A DNA stretch of 37,701 bases from assembly GCA_016124415.1 (NCBI GenBank), contig WGNS01000061.1, positions 1 to 37,701 on the forward strand, read 5' to 3'. Below the pieces are notes generated by a model that searched no databases, had not been told where the DNA came from, and worked only from the letters and a program-made list of their open reading frames with translations. The DNA is from Gammaproteobacteria bacterium (GTDB taxonomy: Bacteria > Pseudomonadota > Gammaproteobacteria > SZUA-140). This document shows, in pieces, positions 1 to 9,394 of the stretch (the first letter of the stretch is position 1; every line of letters begins with the position of its first letter). The translations under genes were made by a program, and so were the position numbers.

Positions 1-40
1 CGGCTGGCGCTTTCAGCTCGACAACGTTACTCTCGTTCAT
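1..40 (-). CDS. Transposase N-terminus, probably IS256 family (partial)
   Basis: Only the first 13 codons are inside the window (MNESNVVELKAP...), running off the left edge. The beginning resembles the short N-terminal leader of IS256/mutator-type transposases (Met, polar residues, then a V-x-L-K stretch). AGGAGAT lies 6-7 bases upstream of the ATG, but inside the foot of the large inverted repeat 41-101. Such a hairpin could sequester the start when transcription reads in from outside the element. The identification rests on the short peptide and on the terminal-repeat context, so it is tentative. Confidence 0.4.
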   Translation of the reverse strand, partial: MNESNVVELKAPA

Positions 41-101
41 AGCGGTGTACATCTCCTGTTGGTTGTTGATCCGTCAAGATCAATCAACAGGGTACACCGC
101 T
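41..101. repeat. Inverted repeat upstream of the transposase start
   Basis: AGCGGTGTAC (41-50) is a perfect reverse complement of GTACACCGCT (92-101), and the intervening sequence has further partial pairing (GTTG.../...CAAC and GATC...GATC). It sits directly before the transposase ATG, on the promoter side of the IS. Confidence 0.6.
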
Positions 102-143
102 TAATTAGTCAGCCTATACACCAGAAATCAGCATAGCTCTACC

Positions 144-467
144 GACTCGTTCCTAGCATCATTACTCAATAGTCATGCTGCGGCTGTACGTGACCCAAAT
201 AACGAACTCGTACATCTTTACGAAATCCGAGATGCTCTCACGAAGAAGTTTGGCGGCGATAAAGCCACACGAACGGCACTTAGTATTGGCAGCACAGCGT
301 GGAGTCGTTTCGGGCAATTGTGCAATGATGAACCACTGAGGCAAGGTCGTCACCGCGGTAAAGCAGGAGGCAACCTCCGAGATGCAACTGAAGTTGAGCT
401 GAGTCAAGCACGAGAATTCGTCCGATGCTTGATCGAAGCCTATCTTCGACACCTCGAAGGACAATAG
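144..467 (+). pseudogene. 3' fragment of an unrecognised gene, cut off by the IS
   Basis: The + frame ending at TAG 465-467 is open back to about base 105 and has no start codon, so the ORF track missed it. From about base 150 the product has natural protein composition (…NNELVHLYEIRDALTKKFGG… then …DATEVELSQAREFVRCL…), about 105 residues, mostly helical, charged and without membrane segments. The open frame begins where the IS terminus appears to end, so the simplest reading is that the IS removed the 5' part. I do not recognise the family. It resembles short uncharacterised proteins with a conserved helical C-terminus. The 128 bases after the stop hold a C10 tract and no gene. Confidence 0.55.
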
Positions 468-595
468 TGCCAAAAGGGGTCGGTGACAAATGATAATCAT
501 TGCGATTCACCCCCCCCCCTTTACTTCCATCTCTCTCCCTAAAAGATCTATCACTTAAATAGAAATACCGCCTTTCGCAAATGGCCGAACTAGGG

Positions 596-1216
596 CTACT
601 TCGCCCGCCGAGCATAGTAAGCCGCAACCCCCGGCTCCGCCGCCACCCGCTCCATGTGCCGGACCAAAGCCGGGGCAAGCCTGTCCGCCAGGTCGACAGG
701 TACGTGGTCTTGTTCCCCCGACCTCAGGCGCTTGAGCCAGACATACGCCTTCAGGTCGGCCACGGTCAGATGCCCGCCGGCGAAATACTGGCCCCCTGCG
801 GCCTCGAGGCGCTTGTCCAGCAGTTGCAGGCAGCGGGTATACATGCCGTCGACCAAGTCCTTGCGCGCAGACTTGAGCTCATCGCCCTCGAGCCGCATCG
901 TACGCCCGAAGGCAAGGACGGCGTCCTCGACGATATCCATGACCTCGTCGCACAGGAAGGCTTGCCAGGGATCGGAAGGATAGAGGCCGGTCAGCTTACC
1001 GACATAGCGGCACATGGCATTGCTCTGGGTATAGGCAACGCCATCGATCTCGAACACCGGCAGGGCGTTCAACGGCGTACCGGCGCGCATCTCCTTGAAC
1101 TCGGCGAAGGAAAGCCGATGATCCTCAAACTCGATTCCACCCAAGGACAGGGCAAGGCGAATGGGTTCCGCACGCCCGCCGTCGATATCGAAATAGCTGA
1201 TCTTGAATTTGGCCAT
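596..1216 (-). CDS. Glutathione S-transferase (Tyr-type, sigma-like)
   Basis: 206 aa, the usual GST length. It conjugates glutathione to electrophiles in the cytosol, or acts as a GSH-dependent isomerase or peroxidase. The N-terminal thioredoxin fold starts KFKISYFD, with the expected catalytic Tyr8. LPVFEIDG and QSNAMCRYVG match the cis-Pro and gamma-glutamyl-binding segments. An all-helical C-terminal domain follows (HLTVADLKAYVWL). The start is set at the ATG at 1216: AGAGGAACGAC gives a Shine-Dalgarno at proper spacing, whereas the track start seven codons upstream has none. The gene stands alone, and its substrate cannot be read from the sequence. Confidence 0.9.
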   Translation of the reverse strand: MAKFKISYFDIDGGRAEPIRLALSLGGIEFEDHRLSFAEFKEMRAGTPLNALPVFEIDGVAYTQSNAMCRYVGKLTGLYPSDPWQAFLCDEVMDIVEDAVLAFGRTMRLEGDELKSARKDLVDGMYTRCLQLLDKRLEAAGGQYFAGGHLTVADLKAYVWLKRLRSGEQDHVPVDLADRLAPALVRHMERVAAEPGVAAYYARRAK

Positions 1217-1742
1217 GTCGTTCCTCTCAGTTTCCATACACCCGCAACATCGCTGGGGTCAGTTCCCGCATCGTTGCACTGAACCCCCGCACTCTCGGGT
1301 CAGTATACCCTCTCCCACCAAAAGGCAGTATTTAGCGGGCGGCACGAAAATGGGGCCAGTTTTATTTTTGACAGATAGCCCCGCATCCGAAAGGAGGATA
1401 AATCCGTATTCCTTTCGGGAATAACGAGCGATAACCAATAGTCACCTCGCCCAGTAACAATCAGTTACCGAGCACTTGCGAAACGGGAAAGGATGAGCGC
1501 GTTAGATCATGGATTCCCGCCTGCGCGGGAATGACGACTCCTGCCCGAGAATAGTCTGTAACGACGGCTCTTGGCCGATTGTGCCAAGTGGACGGCTTTG
1601 GGAGGTCCATAGAGCCCCGAAAGGGGCTAGACGGCTAGAAGCGACCGTTGCAGACGTTCTGAGGGCCGGATGTCTAGCAAAGTGCGCGCTTTGCGGTAAG
1701 CTATGGCCTTTCATCCATCCGTACGGAAAGAACACGAAACCC
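1217..1742. other. Intergenic stretch rich in small inverted repeats
   Basis: No credible gene. The stretch holds several palindromes: 1255-1263/1278-1287 (GGGGTCAGT against ACTGAACCCC, one bulge); 1387-1395/1410-1418 (CCGAAAGGA against TCCTTTCGG, 9 bp, with an inner GGAT-AA-ATCC); 1513-1532 (dRS3-like); 1613-1628 (AGCCCC-GAAA-GGGGCT, a GNRA-type tetraloop stem); and 1677-1694 (GCAAAG-TGCGCG-CTTTGC), about 50 bases before ettA. The last two may lie in the ettA leader. Confidence 0.5.
1513..1532. repeat. dRS3-like palindromic repeat ATTCCCGC-N4-GCGGGAAT
   Basis: Perfect 8-bp inverted repeat with a CTGC loop. It is embedded in GGATTCCCGCCTGCGCGGGA, a sequence known as a dispersed extragenic repeat in many beta- and gammaproteobacteria and, as dRS3, in Neisseria, where filamentous phages use it as a target. 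Only one copy is visible here, so its dispersed nature is inferred from prior knowledge. Confidence 0.6.
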
Positions 1743-3407
<1,665 letters not shown>

Positions 3408-3422
3408 AAAATGTAAAATGGC

Positions 3423-3456
3423 TCAGGTACAAATTAACGAGTTATTTTGTACCTGA
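3423..3456. terminator. Hairpin between convergent genes, possible bidirectional terminator or REP-like unit
   Basis: TCAGGTACAAA (3423-3433) and TTTGTACCTGA (3446-3456) form a perfect 11-bp stem around a 12-nt loop, between the ends of ettA and the GSCFA gene. There is no long U-tract on either side. The CAGGTAC/GTACCTGACCCC flanks resemble REP-type sequences, so it may be a repeat rather than a true terminator. Confidence 0.45.
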
Positions 3457-3490
3457 CCCCAACTAGTGATATGCAGCGCAATAGCTGCGA

Positions 3491-4864
3491 CTAGGCTCCT
3501 TTGACGACGCTAAACTTCTCAACAAACAGCGAAGTCATGACCCCAACGACTTCCTCCGACACGTGGCCTGTCGAGCCGTCCTCTTGGCCGTACATCGGGC
3601 CCAGGTAGGCTCCCAACCAGCGTATCGCCTCGAAAGCGGGCCAATAGGTTACGCCCTCCTTTTCCGCCTGAATGACTTCATTGACGGCCACTCTCAAGGT
3701 TGATTTGGAGAGACAGTCGGCCTGGAACGCGGACGCTTCGCCGAAGGTGGCGTTGAGCGGGACAGGGGAAACGGACGCGACGAAATGGATATTGCGGTTG
3801 ATTTCCCGGATGGAATTGATGATGTAGCGAATATTGGCGACGTTCTCTTGCACGCCGGTATTCCGATATACGAAGTTCGACATCAGCTCCGTGATATCCA
3901 CCTGCCCCGGAATCGCGATCTCCCCTGTCGTGGGATGAAAAAAAGCGGGCGCGACGCCCAAGGTATAAATCAGAACGTCCGCCGTCCTGATTTTCTCCAA
4001 CGTCTCCACGGGGTTCGTGGCGGACATCACACCTTTGATCTGCTCGACGCCTCGGGACGGATTCTTTCCCAAGATCCAGTCGAGCAAATAACGGTTGGAG
4101 TAGCTATTGTTGATTTGCTCGCCGATGGCGATGGTTTGAGCATCGTAGCCTTCTTCCTTGAGCCGGTTGGCGACATGCGCGGCAAAGCAGGATCCCATCG
4201 TGACGATCTTGCTGTCTTCCCGCAAAATCTTCGGGTACTCATGGCGGGACAGCACGTGTTTCCTGACGGCCTCCTCGATCGTTCGTCCCAGCTTTTCGGG
4301 CGTGGATGGCCACCGCGACAATCGTTTTTTCGTGTGGGTGTGCTTGTGTTTCAGCGCCTGAAGCGCGGTGAGGTGTGCGCTCGCAACGTTGTTATCGGGT
4401 TTTATGACCTGGGCCTGGCTGAAATGCGATTCCGCCGCCGCGTAGTTCTCCGCCTCGACCGCGGCAAGTCCGGCCTGAATCTGCAATTTCTCGTTGTCGG
4501 GTTGCAGTTCTACGGCGCGCGCCAAAGGATCGTACGAATCGGCGCGCCGTCCCTGAAGGGTCATCGTAACGGCCAATTGCTCGTAAAACTGGGGATTGTT
4601 GGGATCGATCCTGGTGGCGATTTCCGCATATTTCTCGGCTTCGGCAAAAACGCCGCTTCTCGATTCGTGGTACTCCTTGGAGCACATCGCTTGGGACAGC
4701 AAGAAATAGGAGTGGGCCCAATTCGGTTGCAAATCGATCGCCTGCCGAAACAAGCCCACCGATTCCGACACCTTGCCGTCGTTAAAGGTCTGGGCGGCCT
4801 TTTTGATGCATTCGATTGCAGCGGACATGGAAGTATCGGTGGTATTGTTTTGCCGGTTCTCCAA
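3491..4864 (-). CDS. TPR-GSCFA domain protein
   Basis: 457 aa. The N-terminal half has tetratricopeptide-type helical repeats (AIDLQPNWAHSYFLLSQAM, ATRIDPNNPQFYEQLAV, AVELQPDNEKLQIQAGLAA, AQVIKPDNNVASAHL). The C-terminal half is a GSCFA domain with the name-giving motif in IVTMGSCFAAHVANRL near residue 220, followed by EQINNSYSNRYLLDWILG. GSCFA domains are SGNH-hydrolase-like, and the biochemical role is generally unknown. They often accompany polysaccharide or acyl-transfer functions. No signal peptide is seen. The start is an unusual TTG, supported by GGAGGACTGAAATTG (seven-base spacing). An ATG 12 codons further in is the alternative. The gene stands alone, convergent with ettA. Confidence 0.85.
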   Translation of the reverse strand: MENRQNNTTDTSMSAAIECIKKAAQTFNDGKVSESVGLFRQAIDLQPNWAHSYFLLSQAMCSKEYHESRSGVFAEAEKYAEIATRIDPNNPQFYEQLAVTMTLQGRRADSYDPLARAVELQPDNEKLQIQAGLAAVEAENYAAAESHFSQAQVIKPDNNVASAHLTALQALKHKHTHTKKRLSRWPSTPEKLGRTIEEAVRKHVLSRHEYPKILREDSKIVTMGSCFAAHVANRLKEEGYDAQTIAIGEQINNSYSNRYLLDWILGKNPSRGVEQIKGVMSATNPVETLEKIRTADVLIYTLGVAPAFFHPTTGEIAIPGQVDITELMSNFVYRNTGVQENVANIRYIINSIREINRNIHFVASVSPVPLNATFGEASAFQADCLSKSTLRVAVNEVIQAEKEGVTYWPAFEAIRWLGAYLGPMYGQEDGSTGHVSEEVVGVMTSLFVEKFSVVKGA

Positions 4865-5344
4865 TTTCAGTCCTCCCCAGGCGAAAGATTTGACTAAGAA
4901 AAACGCCTCAACGATAGATCGCTCGACCGCTTTTATAAGGCCGCGCTTGCCCTGCGTCGAACCCGGGGAAACTCTGCCGGGCTCAAGCTGGCGGGCATTC
5001 TATCATCATTAAGGAAGGCGAAGCCCCTTTCAGCGGCTCCTCGGCAGGTTCGGGTCATAGGCCAGAGGGTCGCAACGAGCTCGGCTGTCCGCTTTGCACG
5101 CTCACATCGCACCACCTGGTGACAAGCCCGGGACGGTATACCTGTTCCCATCTGGGAGATTCACTCAGTGGATCGGCGCCCTTTTCGCTTGTAATATCCC
5201 CGAAACGCTCGATCGGGATAGGTCGCGTGCGATTGCGCCCTCAAGTGAAACCTACCCCGCAATTCGCACCGGCTTAAGCGACAGTAAATTTATCGGGCGC
5301 TATAATGAGCCCACAGAGTAAACGGGATTGGCTGCCTGGGAGAT
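4865..5344. other. 480-base intergenic region, no gene found
   Basis: Short ORFs here lack ribosome binding sites and natural composition, so none is called. The only supported element is the promoter at 5278-5306, described separately. Confidence 0.5.
5278..5306 (+). promoter_or_regulatory. Sigma-70-type promoter of the DUF1566 gene
   Basis: A perfect -10 TATAAT at 5301-5306 lies 17 bp after a -35-like GCGACA (5278-5283, four of six to TTGACA). The gene starts 38 bases downstream. Confidence 0.5.
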
Positions 5345-5896
5345 ATGAACAAGCTTCGTTCAAGTCGTATCGGCGGCGCCCTGCTCATGGTCGCCGCGTT
5401 ATTGGGCAATTCGCCGATTGCCCTGGCCCAATTGCATTGCGATCATTCCCTGCCCTCCAACACTCCGTTGGCATCCTTCACCATCAGCGACGACGGAACA
5501 GTCATCGATCAGCGCAACGGCTTGATGTGGATGCGTTGCGCCTTGGGGCAGACCTGGTTCGACGGCAAGTGCTCCATCGCCGTTGAACGGTTCGAGTATC
5601 AAGAGACGGAGCCCGCCGTCGGCGAGTTCAACGACATCGGCGGTTTCGCGGGTTATCGGGATTGGCGAATGCCGACCATTGAGGAACTTTACAGCATCGT
5701 CGAGCAGCGCTGCTTCTCCCCCACGATCGACCAGACGCTTTTCCCGCAAACGCCGATCACCGGCTACTGGACATCGACGCCCGACCCCGGCTACGCCGCG
5801 GGCGCCATGCTCATTCATTTCCACAACGGCATTCGTTACATGGGCAACAAGGACCAGGGCTGGGCCTTACGTTTGGTCCGGGATGTCAAAAACTAA
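5345..5896 (+). CDS. Exported DUF1566 (Lcl C-terminal domain) protein
   Basis: 183 aa. A Sec signal peptide covers about residues 1-28 (positively charged start, hydrophobic GGALLMVAALLGNSPIALA, then AQ). The mature part is a single DUF1566/Lcl_C domain with the typical landmarks DQRNGLMWMRCALGQ, YRDWRMPTIEELYSIVE, YWTSTPDP and GWALRLVRD. The family is lectin-like and extracytoplasmic, with mostly unknown ligands. Four cysteines in the mature part may form disulfides. GGGAG sits very close (two bases) to the ATG, so translation initiation may be weak. It stands alone between the GSCFA gene and the peroxidase, and no functional link is visible. Confidence 0.85.
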   Translation: MNKLRSSRIGGALLMVAALLGNSPIALAQLHCDHSLPSNTPLASFTISDDGTVIDQRNGLMWMRCALGQTWFDGKCSIAVERFEYQETEPAVGEFNDIGGFAGYRDWRMPTIEELYSIVEQRCFSPTIDQTLFPQTPITGYWTSTPDPGYAAGAMLIHFHNGIRYMGNKDQGWALRLVRDVKN

Positions 5897-5911
5897 CGAT
5901 CGGTAGGTCGG

Positions 5912-5960
5912 CCCCCAACGTTAGGCGTCTGGCCGATGTTGGGCTTCCTTCGTCAGCCCA
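5912..5960. repeat. REP-like degenerate palindromes
   Basis: CCCAAC (5914-5919) pairs with GTTGGG (5938-5943), and the overlapping TGGGC-N11-GCCCA (5940-5960) reads GGGCTTCCTTCGTCAGCCC. The latter looks like a worn copy of a repeat common in gammaproteobacterial intergenic DNA. It may also help end the transcript of the preceding gene. No U-tract is present. Confidence 0.35.
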
Positions 5961-6132
5961 TTAACCTACGCTTCTCTGATTCCCCGCCGAATTCCCACAC
6001 GGTTGGTGACAATACTCACATACAGCGCCTCTTCGTTGACCGACTATGACCTCGTGTCGGCTGGATAGGCGGCGGCATACCCGGGCCGCAAATCCCGCCG
6101 ACCTTAATCAACGGCGATAAGAGGAGGTCGAC

Positions 6133-7173
6133 ATGAACACGAAAAGCCATGCGCTATGCATCGCCGCACTGCTGGTTGGCCTCACGGCCCCCGCCTTCGC
6201 GGCGTTCGAACCCCTACCGCTGCAACCCCCACCGGCCCCGCCCGATAACCCACCCACTGCGGCCAAGACGGCGCTCGGCAAGCAACTCTTTTTCGATCCC
6301 CGGCTGTCGGTCGACAACACGCTCTCCTGCAACTCATGCCATGACGTGACGGGCAACGGCACCGAAAGCAGTTCGGTCTCGACCGGCGTCGGCGGACAAC
6401 ACGGTTCGCGGTCCGCGCCGACGGTCTGGAACGCGGCGTTCCTGAGCGCGATGTTCTGGGACGGCAGGGCCAAGTCGCTTGAGGAACAAGCCCAGGGACC
6501 GATCCTGAATCCGATCGAGATGGGCATGCCGCACAAGGAGGCCACGGTGGAGCGCATCCGCAGTATCCCCGGCTATCGCAAGCAATTCGCAGAGGTGTTC
6601 GGCGGCACGGAGCCGGTGACGATGACGAACATTGCCAAGGCCATCGCAACCTATGAGCGCACCCTGATCACGCCGAACGGCCTGTTCGATCAATACCTGC
6701 GGGGCGACAAGAGCGCGATGTCCGACGAGGCCCTGGCCGGCATGCATGAGTTCGAGAACCTGGGCTGCGTGCGCTGCCACACCGGTCCGGCCTTCGCGGG
6801 GCCTAGGAATATGCCGAGAGGCGACGCCTTCGTCGAATGGTTCCCGGCGTTCTCCTCGCGCTACGACAAGGAGTTCCACCTCAAGGACGACCTGGGCATC
6901 AACCAGGGCATGCTCCCGAGACCGCACGCGGGCAGATGGAGAGTACCGTCTTTGCGCAATGTGGCCCTCACGGCGCCCTACTTCCATAACGGTTCCGTGA
7001 AGACCCTGAACCAGGCCGTGCGCGTCATGGCCAAGGTGCAGCGCAACATCGAATTGACCGACGAACAGGCGGCGCGCCTGGTCGCGTTCCTGACGACGCT
7101 GACCGGGCAGTTCACGGTCCAGAACCCGCCCGAGCTGCCCCCGGATCCGGATACCGGCGAGAAAACGAAGTAG
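6133..7173 (+). CDS. Di-haem cytochrome c peroxidase (CcpA/MauG family)
   Basis: 346 aa, the normal length for bacterial di-haem peroxidases, which reduce hydrogen peroxide to water in the periplasm using cytochrome c or cupredoxin electrons. The signal peptide is about residues 1-23 (…LVGLTAPAFA-AF). Two c-type haem sites are present: CNSCH (66-70) and CVRCH near residue 213. Other family landmarks are GKQLFFDPRLS, FWDGRAKSLEEQAQGPI, NPIEMGM and VPSLRNVALTAPYFHNGS. The proline-rich linker after the signal peptide is unusually dense. GAGGAGG lies seven bases before the ATG. The gene is single and is followed by a hairpin shared with the convergent HPP gene. Confidence 0.92.
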   Translation: MNTKSHALCIAALLVGLTAPAFAAFEPLPLQPPPAPPDNPPTAAKTALGKQLFFDPRLSVDNTLSCNSCHDVTGNGTESSSVSTGVGGQHGSRSAPTVWNAAFLSAMFWDGRAKSLEEQAQGPILNPIEMGMPHKEATVERIRSIPGYRKQFAEVFGGTEPVTMTNIAKAIATYERTLITPNGLFDQYLRGDKSAMSDEALAGMHEFENLGCVRCHTGPAFAGPRNMPRGDAFVEWFPAFSSRYDKEFHLKDDLGINQGMLPRPHAGRWRVPSLRNVALTAPYFHNGSVKTLNQAVRVMAKVQRNIELTDEQAARLVAFLTTLTGQFTVQNPPELPPDPDTGEKTK

Positions 7174-7184
7174 TTTGTTCCGGG

Positions 7185-7215
7185 CCCCCTTCTCCTCCCC
7201 GCGAGGGGAAGGGGG
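7185..7215. terminator. Intergenic hairpin between convergent genes
   Basis: CCCCCTT and AAGGGGG bracket an inner CCCC-GCGA-GGGG stem, with a 5-nt bulge on the 5' side. It lies between the ends of the peroxidase and HPP genes and probably limits read-through in both directions, although U-tracts are short. Confidence 0.45.
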
Positions 7216-7247
7216 TTAAGCTTTCCACCTGCGCGGATACGAATGCC

Positions 7248-7796
7248 TCAATACCAGATTTCGGGATAGCGCCGCGTTTCCGGAACATTGTTCACCAGCA
7301 GCGCGATGACGAGCAGGATCAAGGGCCCGACGGTCGCCGGCACGAATACGTAGTAATACCCCAACGCATGAATATCCGGTGAACCGACCACGGCGATCAA
7401 CGCCGTCGCTCCGCCCGGCGGATGCAGGGTGCGCGTCAAATGCATAAGGGCGATCGCCGTCGCGACCGCGGTGGCCTCGGCGAGATGGGGATAGGGATGA
7501 AGCAGCTTCCAAACCGTCACACCCACGATGGCCGATAGGATGTGCCCGCCGATCAGGTTGCGCGGCTGCGCCAGTGGACTGCGTACGGCGCCGTAAAGCA
7601 GTACGGCGGATGCCCCCAGCGATCCGATCACCAGCGTCGAGTCGTGACGATTGAAGAAGAAATGACTAAGGACGCCCAACGCGCCGATCCCGAGAAACGC
7701 CCCCAGCCACGACCACCAGATCTCGCTGTTGCTTACCCGCGGCGGGCTCCCTCTCGTGGTGCCACGCATTTTTCTGAAGTACTCCCTCAAGGTCAC
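7248..7796 (-). CDS. HPP family integral membrane protein
   Basis: 182 aa with about four to five hydrophobic segments and the family motif LHPPGGATAL (HPP at 125-127). HPP proteins are membrane proteins; some plant and cyanobacterial members have been linked to nitrite transport, which would fit the nitrate locus in this window, but that link is inference. The start is placed at GTG 7796, not the longer track start. GGAGGGG lies eight bases upstream, and the start overlaps the stop of the CBS gene (GTGA), implying translational coupling. Elsewhere HPP and CBS domains occur fused in one protein, so the two genes probably form a functional pair. Confidence 0.88.
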   Translation of the reverse strand: MTLREYFRKMRGTTRGSPPRVSNSEIWWSWLGAFLGIGALGVLSHFFFNRHDSTLVIGSLGASAVLLYGAVRSPLAQPRNLIGGHILSAIVGVTVWKLLHPYPHLAEATAVATAIALMHLTRTLHPPGGATALIAVVGSPDIHALGYYYVFVPATVGPLILLVIALLVNNVPETRRYPEIWY

Positions 7797-8431
7797 AACA
7801 GCCCCTCCAGGTGACACGCCTTGAGGAAGTCGTCGCGCGTGAGCATTCCCAAAAGACATCCCTTGTCGTCGACGACCGGCATACCCCTGCCCTCGTGGGC
7901 ATGAAACGCCCCCACGATATCGATGAAACCGCTGTCCCTTTCGAGCGTCGCGACGTCCGCGGTCATGATGGCGCACACCGGCGTCTCCTTGCCCAGGAGC
8001 GCGAACGAATCGGGGGCGTCACTCAAGCGCAACAACAGCTCCATGAAAGTATCCGCCCGCAGCCAACGCAGAAAATCGGTTTCCGTGAGCATTCCGACGA
8101 TCTGACCATCGGAATTCACGACGGGCAAGCCGCTCATGCCTTGGCGGGACATCGCGGCGGCGGCCGCTTCGAGCGTCATGCTCGGTTGCAACGACTCGAA
8201 ACCCGTACGCATGAGTCTGTCGGCGCGCATGTTCTTGAAGACGCGCGCCAACGCATGCCTATGAGCCAAGTGATACAACAAACGAAAGTCTTCGGTACTA
8301 ACGTCGAGATATCCCGAGATCTCGGCCATCGCGTCGAGGATGTCCTCGTCGCTGAGTTCGAGTTCGGGAACGTTGTTGTTGCCGTCACGCAACGACGGCG
8401 TGTCGGCACCGCCATTGATGTCATGAATCAT
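7793..8431 (-). CDS. CBS-domain pair protein, regulatory partner of HPP
   Basis: 212 aa. About 75 N-terminal residues are acidic and helical. Two CBS domains follow, about 78-135 (TLEAAAAAMSRQGMSGLPVVNSDGQIVGMLTETDFLRWL) and 150-210 (GRGMPVVDDKGCLLGMLTRDDFLKA). CBS pairs bind adenosine nucleotides or similar ligands and control attached transporters or enzymes. The stop codon overlaps the start of the HPP gene by four bases, so the ligand state could gate that membrane protein. The Shine-Dalgarno before ATG 8431 is poor, leaving some doubt about the start. A promoter with an inverted repeat lies about 100 bases upstream. Confidence 0.88.
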   Translation of the reverse strand: MIHDINGGADTPSLRDGNNNVPELELSDEDILDAMAEISGYLDVSTEDFRLLYHLAHRHALARVFKNMRADRLMRTGFESLQPSMTLEAAAAAMSRQGMSGLPVVNSDGQIVGMLTETDFLRWLRADTFMELLLRLSDAPDSFALLGKETPVCAIMTADVATLERDSGFIDIVGAFHAHEGRGMPVVDDKGCLLGMLTRDDFLKACHLEGLL

Positions 8432-8518
8432 CGCGAGGTCCGAAAGGCTGATCGACGATCCCTTACCGGGAAACCAACATGCACTCAGGCAACGGCCTGC
8501 AATATCCCTGCCTATTAC

Positions 8519-8568
8519 ATGTATTTTTAATACATTTTATTGTATCCGACTTGGCCCTCGAAGCGCAA
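8519..8568 (-). promoter_or_regulatory. Putative promoter and operator of the CBS-HPP pair
   Basis: On the minus strand a -35-like TTGCGC (8563-8568), an 18-bp spacer and TACAAT (8539-8544) point toward the CBS gene. Just downstream is a perfect 7-bp inverted repeat ATGTATT-TTT-AATACAT (8519-8535), placed where a repressor or a transcript-start palindrome would sit. The regulator is unknown. Confidence 0.4.
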
Positions 8569-8722
8569 AAGGACCAAACGGGTGAGACTCGATTGACGGC
8601 ACCCGGACCGAAAAGCCTGGGAGCATGAGAAGACGAACCGAGCCACGGATGGAGTGCCTTCAGAACTCAAGGGCGATACCATGGTCTGATCTGTCGTCAT
8701 CACCGATACCCAAGGAGCACCC

Positions 8723-9325
8723 ATGGCCGATTTGTTCGACGAAAAATCAAAAGACTGGGACACCAACGATATGATCCGGGCGCTGTCGTCGGGCGTCGGA
8801 TCCGCCATTCTGAAGAACGTACCGCTCGATCCGAAGATGTGCGTCATGGACTTCGGCGCGGGCACGGGCCTCATCAGCACGCAGATCGCGCCGCACGTCA
8901 AAAAAATCGTCGCCGTGGACATTTCCGTTGCGATGCTGGAAAAGCTCGCCGCCAAGGAGGAACTGCGCGGCAAGGTGGACATCGTCCGCCAGGACCTGCT
9001 GGATTCGCCCACGATCGGCAAGTTCGACCTCATCGTCAGCGCCATGGCGATGCATCACGTCGAGGATACGGAACGGCTCATCGCGACCTTCGCCGAACAC
9101 CTGGACCCGGGCGCCGGGATCGCCCTGGCCGATCTCGACGCGGAGGACGGTACCTTCCATCCGCCGGAGACCGAAGGGGTGTTTCACCTCGGTTTCGAAC
9201 GCGACGCCCTGAGAGGTATCCTGGCGCGGCACGGCTTCACCGATATCACGTTCCGTACCGCACACACGGTCGACAAGGAAAGCGGACGGTATCCGGTGTT
9301 CCTGGTTACGGCCACGAAGCAATAG
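8723..9325 (+). CDS. Class I SAM-dependent methyltransferase
   Basis: 200 aa, a small Rossmann-fold methyltransferase. Motif I is VMDFGAGTGLIS (41-52), the acidic ribose-binding strand end is IVAVDIS, and the post-II region is FDLIVSAMAMHHVED, the UbiE/SmtA-like pattern. FHLGFERDALRGILARHGF near the C-terminus is typical of small-molecule methyltransferases of the 'class I, UbiE-like' group. The substrate cannot be assigned. AAGGAG lies seven bases upstream of the ATG. It precedes a GST gene by 69 bases on the same strand and may be co-transcribed with it. Confidence 0.9.
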   Translation: MADLFDEKSKDWDTNDMIRALSSGVGSAILKNVPLDPKMCVMDFGAGTGLISTQIAPHVKKIVAVDISVAMLEKLAAKEELRGKVDIVRQDLLDSPTIGKFDLIVSAMAMHHVEDTERLIATFAEHLDPGAGIALADLDAEDGTFHPPETEGVFHLGFERDALRGILARHGFTDITFRTAHTVDKESGRYPVFLVTATKQ

Positions 9326-9394
9326 CCGCCGACTATCGCGACGCGCCGCCAAGGCCTACAATCCCGCCACAACCCGGCAAGGAGAATCGCCTCG

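Larger units (their letters stand above)
1..149 (-). mobile_element. End of a probable IS256-family insertion sequence (partial)
   Basis: The window begins inside a minus-strand gene whose start is at base 40. Just upstream of that start lies a long inverted repeat (41-50 AGCGGTGTAC with 92-101 GTACACCGCT, plus a partly paired inner stem), and then a TATACACCAGAAATCAGC stretch that looks like an IS terminus. A start codon within about 110 bases of the element end is typical of IS256-family elements. The outer boundary is inferred to lie near 135-150, because a foreign open frame begins there with no start codon. The other end is outside the window, so the target duplication cannot be checked. 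The family call is moderate. Confidence 0.5.

Noticed and set aside
487-506. Fur-box-like TGATAATCATTGCGA
   Set aside because: Only 13 of 19 positions fit the Fur consensus, and no promoter or iron-related gene faces it.
1509-1742. 78-codon N-terminal extension of EttA in the ORF track
   Set aside because: The extension crosses a dRS3-like repeat and palindromes, and the conserved EttA N-terminus begins at 1743, giving the family length.
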